Shown here in pieces: positions 48,547 through 59,292 of a stretch of DNA of 64,000 nucleotides. The notes under the pieces were generated by a model. That model was given only the letters and a program-made list of their open reading frames with translations, was not told the DNA's origin and did no database searches. Every line of letters begins with the position of its first letter. Within the stretch, counting starts at the first letter, position 1. The translations under genes were made by a program, and so were the position numbers. The DNA comes from Sphagnum compactum (lineage: Eukaryota; Bryophyta; Sphagnopsida; Sphagnales): positions 15,066,001 through 15,130,000 of the forward strand of contig OZ234498.1 of assembly GCA_965153455.1 (NCBI GenBank), given 5' to 3'.

Positions 48547-49015
48547 TTTATGACCTACTTGGGTGTAGTCATACTAACATGTACTAAAAACAATCGTAAC
48601 CACTGCTTAATTTTTTGAATTTTGGATTGTAAAATAAATTAATTAATATATAAATAATTTTTTATAAAATTGTATTGTGAATACATTATGTATATATCAT
48701 AAAAATTTGGAATCAATGTAATAAATGAAAAATATATATAACGACTTTAAACCTCTTGTAACCATTCCTAAAAAATTGCATAAAAGCAATTTTAAAAAAA
48801 AATTAACACTAAATGCACAATTTGAAAAATATTTTTTAATGACATTTATTGGGAAAATTTTTAATATACAATTTCACACAATAGTATTAAAAAAATTAAA
48901 AATTATTAATGTTTTTTGAAAGACGTATTAAAAAGATTTAAAAAATATTCTAGGAATAAATTAATGGTTAGAGGGGGCATGTGTGGCTCGTAATGGCGTG
49001 GTTGAACCCACCTAA
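48547..49015. repeat. left copy of a ~0.47 kb direct repeat
   Basis: It matches 49772-50235 with many substitutions. Both copies share GTGTAGTCATAYTAAC, GAATACATTATGTA, ATCATAAAAATTTGGAATCA and, at the right end, GGGGGCA...GCGTGGTTGRACCCA. Confidence 0.7.
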
Positions 49016-49250
49016 ACCAATTTATTATTTATCTACCTTAAAATTATTTTTTAAATAATAATTCAAAAAATGATTTAAATTTAAGTAGGAATTTGACCAT
49101 TCAAATGTTCCACTTTCAGTTAGTCAAAGGCTTTTACTTTGGTAATAAAAATACCACTCTAGTCAGAATGGTGGGTCCAAATCAATTTCTCTAGATTGAT
49201 AAGGCGGTTTTTAAAAAAATGGCATCTTGGGTACATTTTGACTAAAAAAT

Positions 49251-49620
49251 TTAATAAAAATAGCTTATTTTTGTAGTAGTCATCTTTTGCACATTTGCAT
49301 CTGTGATGTAAATTTGATAATACCTTGTTTTTAAGTGCACTTGACTGAAGTAAGAAACCCCATTTAGATGATCAAACAAGTCATTCATTTGGAGCAAAGG
49401 GTGGTTGTTTTTTATGGTTATTTTTTTTAAGGCACAATAGTCCATGTATATGCATAACTTGTTTTCTTGTTCACAAACAACATTATGGTTCCATAAGGTG
49501 ATTTAGTTGGCTTAATGTGACTTCATTCCAGTAAGTCATTTATTTATTTCTTAAGGTTTTTTAAAAAAAATTGATTTAATTTTTAAAGAGTTTGAAAGAG
49601 TGTTGTTGACCTTGACATCA
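49251..49620 (-). pseudogene. Ty3/gypsy reverse transcriptase remnant
   Basis: Reading leftward: IKPTKSPYGTIMLFVNKK (49510-49450), a frameshift, then MDYCALKKITIKN, then LLQMNDLFDHLNGVSYFSQVHL and YYQI. These are the conserved blocks before the catalytic YxDD of gypsy RT; the YxDD part is missing. It sits between two diverged 0.47 kb direct repeats. Confidence 0.75.
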
Positions 49621-49771
49621 TTTCAATTTTGTAATTAAAATCTTGACAAGGAAGCAACTTATTGCAAAGATCATTTGTTAAAACATTTAAAATTTTATTA
49701 AATGTGTTTGAAATACAAGGAGGCCATAGGTTAACCCTTTCGGCTCTTGTTTTAACATTAAATTCATCTAC

Positions 49772-50235
49772 ATGTGGGTATAGTCATATTAACGTGTACC
49801 AAAAGCATTTGTAACCATTGCTTAATGTTTTGTACTTTGGATTGTAAATAATAATAATAAATAAATAAAATAATTTTTTATAAAATGTTCTGTGAATACA
49901 TTATGTACATATCATAAAAATTTGGAATCAATCTAATGAGTGAAAAATACGTATAAGGACTTTTAACCTCTTGTAACCACTGTTTAAAAGTTGCATAAAA
50001 ACAATTTAAAAACAGTTTTGACATTAAAAACACAATTTTGAAAATATTTCTTATTGACAGATTTTGGGATATTTTTAATATACACTTTAACATAATAATA
50101 TTTTAAAAAATTAAAAAAATTGTAATGTTATTTTAAAATATGTATTAAATTTTTTTGAGAATATTCTAAGAATAAATCAGTGGTTTAAGGGGGCACATGT
50201 GATTCCTAGTAGCGTGGTTGGACCCATCCATAAAA
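49772..50235. repeat. right copy of the ~0.47 kb direct repeat
   Basis: Same order of shared words as 48547-49015. The ~0.75 kb between the copies holds the RT remnant, too little for a full element. This may be a duplicated segment or a heavily deleted LTR pair. Confidence 0.7.
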
Positions 50236-51589
50236 ATAAAAATTGAAATTGTTTGCAATTCTTGCAAATAGATTAAATGAATACCTATTGCCACTAAACT
50301 AACTTAATATTCAACCTTAAGTTCCCACTTTATAGTTAAAGAAAATCAAGTTTGGATCCAAATTGACCATAATTGCTCTAACAAACCCTCAAGGTAGTCA
50401 CTGACTCAATAGGGTAGTTATGCCCTTCACCAAAAATAGGTTGATGATTGATTAAGGCAAAAGTTCTAACCTAGGCCAATCAATGTGTCTTGACTAAACT
50501 AGCCCACGTGCATTTTGCACCTTATGACTGAATGTGTGGTGTGAAAATTTTGGGTTTGATTTTTTTTATAACTCACATTCAGGCATATTGTTTTGTGTTT
50601 GGCCATGGGATAAATTTAAAACACTTGAACACTATTGCATCCCACTTAAAATACAACTATTTAATATACAACTACATTTGATGATGAGAGTGGCTCCTTG
50701 CACTTTTACAAAAAACTATTGCCCAGCTTAGAAGCCAAATGTTTAGTCATAGATGTAAAATAACACGATTTTACCAAAATTATACCCAAGGATACAATCC
50801 AAATATTTGGTATAGGATGTAAAACTACTCAATAAATCATTAACCTCCTTTAGTCCACCAAAATATTTGTTTGGTAATGGGGGTGATTTAATGTAGGATT
50901 AAAAATTTAGGGTCTTGTGATACAAGCAATTTTTTGAGTGAACAAACATGATTTTAAAATTCAAAGCATACAAATTCCCTGTTGTAAGCACATTGGATTC
51001 CCACCAAAACCATGCATTTAAATCACAAGTCAAAGTAGAAAAATAACATCCACTTGAATAAATTTTCAAGCTTTTCAAGATCTCTTATCATTTTTTCAAA
51101 AATGTCAAAACATTCTAAGGTTATGTAGTAGATGAATTTCAATGTTTTTTAGAACTTCTATGTCTTAAGGCTAAAGTGTTCAAATATAGTGTAACTGAAG
51201 GAAAAGCAAATATGCAATTAGGAAAAAAGGAAGGACATGTCAAAATAGGAGTCAATTCACAAGATTATGAAGCATAAGGTAGTTTACTAGATCAACTTGC
51301 ACAACCATCAATTGTAGAAATAAAAAGTTTTTATGTCAATCAGCTTTACCAAGATAAGTATAACAAGTATCTATATTGTTGGATCCAAGGGCCTATAATC
51401 CCAAGAGTAGCAAAAAGTTAAAGGAAATTTGGTTCAACTTTTTTTTGGCATATTGTAACCAACTGAAGTTTGAAGTTCACATTTACAACCTACACATCAA
51501 CTTCAAATGTTAAATTGGTTTAGCATGACTTTGCAAATTTTTAAGCAATAATGTTTTTAATGAAAAATTGGAAAGTAAAAAAAATAAAA
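50236..51589. other. AT-rich stretch without a gene
   Basis: No domain was seen in ORF 50534-50731 or elsewhere. Confidence 0.4.
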
Positions 51590-52500
51590 TTTCTTTAAAG
51601 CCACCTCCTCTGGCTTGGGAGATTTTTTTTGGGATGGTTGCCTTGGCCACCCCCACTTTTGTAAAAAGTGAAATCATCTTCCATACACTCCGCCACTTTC
51701 ATCATTTTTTGTTTAGGATTTCATTCCTTTGAAAGATTCATTTGTAGGCCCAAGGTTATAAGCCATGGAGAAATGCCACTTTGTGAATTTATCTTTTCCT
51801 TCATTGAAAAAAGGGTTAACACCATCTTAAACATTTGAACATACCGCACCAAGGGCCTAGGTCTTTCCCCTTGGTGTAAATTGAACAACTTTTGTTCATT
51901 TTTTAGAATTTGATTGTGTAGGGTGTACCTCTTGTTCATCTTAGTCTTGAAATGATTCCAAAACAAAGTTTCCATTAGATTCAATTCAATGGCCTTTTGT
52001 GTTGTCCACCATTCCAAAATGTGGTCTTGGATTATGGACTAGGCCATCTTAAGTTGAATTGTGTATGTGATGATCATTTAGGTTTGAAAGTAAGTTTCCG
52101 CTTGGAGAGCCCACTATTTAATTCTATCAAACCTTATATCATTCTCTATAAGGGATTGAGGTTTGAGTTTGATGGCCTCAATGACAATGTCACTTTTTGT
52201 TTCTTTCATTGACTTAGGGTTGTTTGTTCAATCAAGCCCTCCAACAAGCCTTTGTTGGCTTTGCTTTCTTATAACAACATTGTTTGCAAATAGTTTACTA
52301 AATTTGACATGTTTTACTAGACTATTCAACTCTGTGAGATAGTTGTTTTCAACATAGTTTGTGCCACTTGGTAGGCTTTAAATTTGGTCCAGCTTTCAAC
52401 CTCCACTTTAATCTTGGCATCCAACCTTTTCTCCATTTTTTTGTCCAACAAATTATTTTGCTCTTAGCAAACTAGGAAGTCCGTTGAGGATTTGAAGTTT
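51590..52500 (-). pseudogene. Ty3/gypsy gag remnant
   Basis: Reading leftward, broken text near 52500-52030 (KALGAKLEILN-like, LQAETYFQT) leads into the open part 52017-51721: LEWWTTQKAIELN, FKTKMNKRYTLHNQILKNE, LHQGERPRPLVRYVQMF. This is the Retrotrans_gag pattern (W-W...F...F...Y...L...G...Y...F). CMEDDFTFY follows near 51680. Stops and frame changes are present throughout. The plus-strand ORFs 51997-52212 and 52579-52872 are antisense shadows of this and its upstream part. Confidence 0.65.
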
Positions 52501-54130
52501 CGCTCCAAGGGCTTTCATTTTTTTCACTTGTTCTTTTCTTTGAAATAGACTTTCTTCAACAACACTTCCACAACATTATTGGATTCATTTAGCCTATTTG
52601 AAGAACTTGAGATGGAGCTTGAACTTGAACTAGAGGATGAAGGTTTCAATTCATCCATTTTGCCTTTGTTTTGGAGCTTGCAGTGTTTTTTTCCCACATT
52701 TGCATGTGGCTTGGGAGGTGAACTCTACACTCCTTCTTTCGAACTTGTGTTTTCCTACCCATCATTTGCCAATGTGATAACTTTGGTTAGGGCTGGTTTC
52801 AATTTGTGGTTGGTGGCAGCCAACTTTGTGGCTTTGATCACATTGATCTGTATTATTGTCCAGCATTTTTGAGTCTGTTTTTTCTTCACCTCAATGGTGG
52901 CTTCCATTGCCTTGGTTGCAAGTTCAGAGTCTTATTCTAATACCAACTGAGATGCCCTTTTGCTTGTGCTTTGCACTTTCATAGCATTGGCTTGTGCACC
53001 TCCTAACTCTTAAATCCTAACAATTTATGCATTGTGGGGTTAGTTTGGAGTTTCTAGCTTTTTCAGACTTGACACTCTAATTAAGTTAGACTTGCTAGGA
53101 CAAGGCTAGGATTTAGTTAAGATGTGCACCATTTTGCAAAAACTATTTTTTGAAACAACACGAAATTGCCCTAAGAAAATCCCAAGAGACAATAGTAAGT
53201 GATGTTTCAAAATGACACAAAACTATTTGCGGGACAACACCAAGATGTCCCAAAGGGAAATGTGGTTTCCCAAGGCAACCTTCATATTGTTCCAAGACAA
53301 ACCCCCCTTACCTCCCAAGGGGTTTTGAAGGGTAATGTTACCCTGGGACAACTCTATGTTGCCCCAATGAATCTACCTAAGTCCTTTTCAAGACAAGCCT
53401 TGCTTGTTTCGAAACCACATTCCCACAACCCCACACCCTAGACTTGAAAGGCAGACCCCAATCTACCATGGCTTGCACTCTCACCCCACCATAATGCCCA
53501 CCATAGTTCACCTTTAACATGAAGGTGCATTGGCATGTCACCCCCACACTCTACATGTGCCAAAAAGTTGCCCAAAGTTTCAGAATTTTTTGGTGATGGG
53601 TCAATCAAAGTGACCCATTGCAAGAAATTTTTAAAAAAGAATTTGAGCTTTAATATGCATCACAAGTAGTTAATCTAATTAACATTAATCACAATAAATA
53701 CCCAAGCTCTTGTAAAAGCCTAGGTCAAAATTGGTGATGAACAAAGTTGGGAATAAAAAATTTCCTCAAGCAATGAGAGGGGATGACATGCACCCAAGAT
53801 GCGCCCAAAAATTTGCATGCAAGACACGTCCAAAAATGTGCACTTGAGATGTCCCCTAATAGCATCATTGTTTGCCCCATATACTTTGCCCAAAAGTGTA
53901 TTATTGCATTGTATATTGGTGGACTGAAGGGGAGCACTTTCACACCACTATCTTGGTAGTAAAAACTCCAAAACAGAAGCTTCTACTTGGGTACATCCTT
54001 TTTGTGTGAAGGACCAATCAAAGTGGTTCATTGCATAAAAAACATTGAACTTTGGTATACACTATACATCCACAACTAATTAAAATGGATTACAAATATT
54101 TATAATCATTAAGAGTATATAATATATATA
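52501..54130. other. no confirmed gene; degenerate repetitive stretch
   Basis: 53110-53440 repeats CAAGACAA/GTTGTCCCA-like phrases about every 35-40 bases, so the plus ORF 53199-53441 (GNVVSQGN..., GNVTLGQ...) is repeat-derived. GTGGTG/CACTTTCAC patches occur near 53930. Confidence 0.4.
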
Positions 54131-54280
54131 CTTACACTACTTTTGTGTAAGTGTAAAAAAAAACAAGTATATAGGGTGGGCAATGTAATCTAAGCGTAGG
54201 AAAGTTGGATGTGTAAGTGTAAATGATTTACATCGGTTTACACATTCTATGCTGTGTGACGATTTACACTTACATACACA
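54131..54280. repeat. cluster of GTAAGTGTAAA words with a small hairpin
   Basis: GTAAGTGTAAAT at 54213-54224 pairs with ATTTACACTTAC at 54262-54273. Further copies lie at 54131-54139 (inverted) and 54147-54157 (direct). This is typical of a MITE or a transposon subterminal array. Confidence 0.55.
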
Positions 54281-55215
54281 ACACTGGTTTGAGCTTTGAA
54301 TGAGCATTGAGGACTTTATGCAACAGCATTAGCCATGAACAACCGAGAGCTATTTATGATGATATACAGGAAAAAGTACCATGACATGAAGTGTGTACAT
54401 TTCCCGATATTTTGCTTTGCCAGACATTCTTCACCAAGCAATGGGTCCTGGTAATAATGAAGTCTAGACCTTGGGGGTTGCGTATCGACCGGCTACAAAT
54501 AAGAACCTCCTAGTTGGATGGTGTACATAACCATTACCCTGTCCATAGTATTATCTACCTTGGGGTTGGGTATGCAAAATTATAGTTCTAAACACACAAA
54601 TACATTTGGGTAGAATTACTTACCTCCCAACATTGGTTCATACTTTATACCCGAACGTAGCTCAAAGGTGAAATTACACAAGACCATGAATTGGTTCATA
54701 GTGGAGGGTTGGTAATAATGTGATTGTAAAAACTTGACCCAGCTAGGCTGCTACTGTGAGGCATGCTTACTGAGAGCGCAGGCTCAAGATTTGTTCGACA
54801 CCTGTGGTCTAATTGTAGTTTGTTCTAACTGCAATTGCACAAGAAATAGAAAGTAGGATTTCTCTTGAAAGGAAAAGAGGATAAAGCTTTAGAGACAGTC
54901 TTACACAGTACACATGGTTCTCGCCCCAGGGCCCATACCCAGCCAGACCCACCCAGGGCCCACTACAGTCTTCATGCTTCTCTGTGCCATTGTACGTGTC
55001 ATTATTTCCGTTGCTGCATCTCCATGCTTTCCTTGTTGGGGGCATCGATCACCCTTTAAAAGCCCTCATGATCGTCCGGACATGCGTTGAAATTTCGGGA
55101 CATGGGCCACACGCAAAGCTTTAACGGTTTCGAGTTTCTACAATGGAGCTAGGCTGGACAAATACTGTGGATTGGTACAGATTGTGGCATCTTCCTGCAA
55201 GCAAGACAACCCTGC

Positions 55216-55281
55216 GGATTCCACGTTATGGAACAAATTCTAAAGGATTTTCCTCAGAATTTGTTCCATCACGTGCAATCC
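55216..55281. repeat. 26-bp-arm near-perfect hairpin, 14-base loop
   Basis: Arms 55216-55241 and 55256-55281 match at 24 of 26 positions, and the loop (AAAGGATTTTCCTC) can itself pair partly. The size and mismatch level would suit a small miRNA-type precursor, but the arms do not extend further and no conserved miRNA was recognised. A foldback MITE is equally possible. Confidence 0.65.
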
Positions 55282-56914
55282 ACATGGGAGAAGAGTTCGT
55301 ACAATGATATGCACCTCACGCCATAGTCTCCTGTTGCTCGCATGCCAAGAATTGAAATCAGACATTTGTGAGATATATTCAAACTAATCTTGAAGTTGAT
55401 CAGAGAAACTATAAAAAAGAAGAAAAACCCTGTAAATAAAAATAAAAATCAAGGATGGAAACCCATGAGGCAAATGAGAACAAAAGTAGACACAACCCAA
55501 AGAAAAAACAAAAGCAAACAGACTTTTTTTGTCCCATACTGAGTTTCATCCAGATTTGACCCCTTTTTCCTGAGCGCCTCCACTGCTACATATATTTTCA
55601 TTGCTCCTACATGTAAAACTACTATAACCACCTCGAACCTTGTGCATTAAATGCTGAGTTTCAGCATTTCATACCCAGATTTAATAAAAATTCCTTACTT
55701 TGCGGACCTCACTCAAAGAGGGGACAATGGGTGAAAAGATGCCCAAAGAGAGGGTGAAGACAGGATGACTTTAAGGAAAACTCTAATATCTCTAAGGGCT
55801 CTGCATGTGCCTACTGTAATTTAAGACCCAAATATTGGAAACAATTCAAATGAAAATAGTATTTGTTTCACTGATATTTTGTTTTGGTTCTAGGTTATTG
55901 TGCGCTTGACCTTGCACTCAGTCCTGACAGGCTTTGTAAGTTTGTAGATATAGCCTAGTGCAGGGTGATTTGGAGAAGTAAGAGCAATCAGTTCCCTTCC
56001 TTCAAGATTTGAAGGCTGTTGACTTATTACAGCATCTTCACCAGCAGTGGTAAAATGGCCTGTACATAGTACTTTGCATAACTTATAATTTTTGATTACC
56101 ATGAAATTAAGTTTGGACTTATAACTAATTACAATCTGTAGATAATATGAACTCAAGTTTTGATCTGTAAATAAAAGCACAACTTTTAAATATCGTGAGA
56201 ATGAGTTTGAACTTGTAAATATGCCCATGATACACTGACTTCGCAAATGCCAAGTCAAGGAAAATAACTGATTAGGATGGGCAAGCCATAATGATTTGCC
56301 AAAGTGATGACATTTAAATAATGTCTAACTTTATAGGTATTTTACAATTTTCCATGTTCATGACTCATGGGGGAAATTATTAACACTATGTTGGATGTGA
56401 TAAAATGTGTAGAGACACAAGTGTGTGTGTGTGTGTGTGTGTGTGTGGAAATGCTCCAAGTAAGTGAGTGGAGTTCTCTAGTTATAAAATTTTGATTACA
56501 TTATGAAATCATGCTCCTCTCACGAGTGCTATAAATAATTCTGGAAAATAGGATTTATAGTATCAAAAATTGAAAATGTGGCAACCCTGAATATGAGAAT
56601 TCAAAGATTGCTAATAGAAATGAATTTTATTTCCTTCTAATGGGGTTGAACCCAGTAACAGCTTTCTTCACTTGGAGTAGAAGATGGAGTACAAGATGTT
56701 CATACACTCCATAATCAAGAGAACTCATCATAAGCCTTTTTTTAAAAAGATAAATAAAAATTATAAAATGAAGTGATTTTGGAGGATTTTAGTTGTCAAA
56801 ATGAGGGAATAAATTTGTAATGCTACAATCAAAAATTCCTAGAGAAAACATTGTTCACCATGTCAAACAAACTTGCCAAGAGTTGCATGTAAAATATTTG
56901 TTAATGGACATTGT
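55282..56914. other. stretch without a recognisable gene
   Basis: ORFs 55449-55631 and 55890-56258 (both minus) show no domain. A (GT)n microsatellite (about 13 repeats) lies at 56421-56447. Confidence 0.4.
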
Positions 56915-57044
56915 CCTTCCCTTTGAGCATGTGCTAAGGGTACAAAGGACAACCCTTTAAAACTAATTTGCAATTCAAACTAGTTCTGAAGGACATTTTT
57001 TAGTTGCATAGGACAAGTTGCAAAGGACATGATTTCTCATAGTG
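56915..57044. mobile_element. isolated right end of a CACTA element
   Basis: The sequence ends ATGATTTCTCATAGTG at 57044, the same terminal word as the element at 44613-46439 (whose inverse begins CACTATGAGAAATCATG). The 130 bases inside it hold about six AAGGACA/TGTCCTT words, as expected of a subterminal array. I found no matching left end upstream. The element is therefore truncated or its left end has decayed. Confidence 0.55.
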
Positions 57045-58080
57045 AATCACCAAAAACGAAACAAGTACATAAGAAAGTTTGACCCCCCAAAATAAAGGGG
57101 GTAAAAAGGTTGAAATGGAAAATTTAGGAACACATGGAAGTTGGTAACCAGTTAGCCAAACACTTATAAATGGACACCATTTACCCAATCAAAGAGATGA
57201 AAATTAAAAATAGTTGAACAAAGTTCATTATAAAAACATTCACATCAACATGTGTGGCCGAAATTTTACCAAAACTAGGGCTACATGATCAACAGTTATG
57301 GGAGATCATGGGTTTAACAAATGTTAATAACTTGCACACACATGAAGCAGTTGGAAGTTTATGCTCGGTGTGAATCCATGTTTTATCTAGATTGTCATCT
57401 TCTTCCTATATTCAATCTATGAAAAAAAATAACACATTTTCTTTTTTTCTCTTAGAAAGCAATCATGGTCCTCATTGTGCTTGAACTACATGAGTCTTTT
57501 TAAGTTCTTGTTTGCCTTACTTGCTCTGAAAGACTATGTGAGTTTCTCTCTTCATTTGCTCTTCTTCCTGATCGTGTTGTTCCAAGTTCAAAGTTCTTTT
57601 TGATGGTCCCTATTTGTGCCAAGTTTCAAGAGTTTGTTTCAATCTCTCCCAACTTTATTGTCATAGTTTGTGTCCTTGCAATTCATACCTTTGTAATTTA
57701 GCTTCAACTTGTGTCCTTGCACAGTTCAAAACTCTGCAATTCAACTTCTTCTCTCTCTTGCAAGACTAGTTTTAAAATCTATTGTGACCCAAGAATGTGG
57801 CACTATCCATGACTGATCTCTAGAGCTTCAAGAGCAAAGTTGTAGTTACAGGACTTATAAGCAAAGGTTGACCTTCTAAGCTTAAGGGTACAAGCTTGTA
57901 TTCAAGTTTTTTTTCATAACCTCTCCCTATTTAAACCCTTCCATGTTGCTTTTGGTCTTTTAAGTTTGCACTTTCTTTCTTATCATATGTTCTTCACTTG
58001 TGTGTGTGTTTCTTGTTGTAGGTGCAAAGGGTGGAGTTTAAAGCAATTAAGGTAATGGTGTTTGTATTTACTTCTTTTCA
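57045..58080. other. stretch without a recognisable gene
   Basis: ORF 57000-57188 (minus) has no domain. Paired TGTGTCCTTGCA...TTTGTAATTYA phrases near 57668-57720 suggest a small duplication. Confidence 0.4.
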
Positions 58081-58450
58081 TGTTCTAGGCTTTGTGTTCT
58101 AGCCTTTTGGCTGCAAGTCTTTCAAGATGGCCATATTCTTCTTTTGGCTTATGATGTTGCTACATCTTTCAAGATGATCACATTTTTTTTTCTAGCCTTC
58201 CTAACGTTGTCGCATCTTTTAAGATGATCCTATTCCTTTTTAAGCCTCCTGATACTACTCTTCTTTCAAGATTGATCCTCTTCCTCTTCTAGCCCTCTTG
58301 TTGTTGGTATTTCACAATGATCTTTTTCTTTTTCCAGCCCTCCTAATGTTGTTCCTCTTTCAAAATTGATCTTTTTCTTCTTATGGCCTTCCTCATGTTG
58401 TTGGTATTTCATGATGATGTTTTTCCTCTTCTAGCCCTCCGACTGTTAAT
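58081..58450. repeat. degenerate ~58-bp tandem repeat, about six copies
   Basis: Each unit reads TCTAGCCYTCCTRATGTTG, then a TTTCAARATGAT word, then pyrimidine-rich TTCCTCTTC. It is most regular from 58190 to 58440. A C-rich tract (CCCCCCTCCCCCCCCTCCCC) lies just after it at about 58467. Confidence 0.7.
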
Positions 58451-59217
58451 GTAAGATCAATTCCCCCCTCCCCCCCCTCCCCATTTAAATTTAATTCAGT
58501 AAGTTGAGCCTTGCTGTAACATGCCCACGTACTCGCATTTTACATCTTGCACGATGTCTAGCCTCTTTAGGTTTTGGTTGAACCATTGCACATGTGTTCT
58601 CGACATTTATAATTAGGTATGGGTTCGTAAGCAAGTTAGCACAAGTCTTTTGTTATAATTGTTCACCTTCTTCCCTTACAATTGTTGTAGACCAAGTTGA
58701 ATCAAACCATGCCTTAACACATCTTTGAACTAATCTTTGTGTTGCTTGTATTGATGTAACCTCAACTTCTATTGCTATCCTAGCTTGTTTTTCCTCCTGT
58801 TCTTTCACCTCTTTTTTAAAATATTATTTGTTGTTGCCTTGTCTAATTTTTTTGTTGCAAAATAGCCAAATATTTAGTTAAAGTGACAACATGAGATTAT
58901 GGGTAATCTATCAATGGCTCTTTTTGGACAATTTGCCTTCCGAGCAAATGTGGCAAGGAAAGAAGGTTGTGAAATTTCATGGCCTCTTAGGTAACATTTG
59001 GTGAACTCTAGATTTTTTCCCATATGTTAAGACTTGGATTAGTTAGATCAATTGGTGTGTTATTTCAACATCATTTATCACACTTGAAGGCTATGAGCAT
59101 TTCAACATAATACCAATGCTTGTCTCCACGTGGTTGTATTCAATGGCTAATGGTCCAACTACTTTTGCAATTTAAAATAATTTTGTAGTTGTAGATTCTT
59201 CTTCCTTTATATGACTA
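58451..59217. other. AT-rich stretch without a gene
   Basis: Nothing recognisable. It is the sequence beyond the 3' end of the Helitron. Confidence 0.4.
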
Positions 59218-59247
59218 CTAGTCTGAACCCCGTGCCTAATGCACAGG
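59218..59247 (-). mobile_element. Helitron 3' terminus (hairpin plus CTAG)
   Basis: On the minus strand the sequence reads CCTGTGC-ATTAG-GCACGGG (7-bp stem with one G-T pair, 5-base loop, 59247-59229). Seven bases follow, then CTAG at 59221-59218 and then T. A hairpin 10-12 bases before CTRR, followed by T, is the defining 3' end of Helitrons. It lies about 45 bases past the helicase stop codon, on the correct strand and side. Confidence 0.8.
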
Positions 59248-59292
59248 TTTGTGTGCATTTAACGGTACATATTACAAAATTACAATTACAAA

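Noticed and set aside
52579-52872. Plus ORF with an ELEMELELELEDE acidic run
   Set aside because: It is antisense to eroded gypsy gag sequence and has no start context or domain.
53199-53441. Plus ORF with repeated GNV...Q phrases
   Set aside because: The phrases follow a ~35-40-base DNA repeat rather than a protein repeat conserved at codon level.
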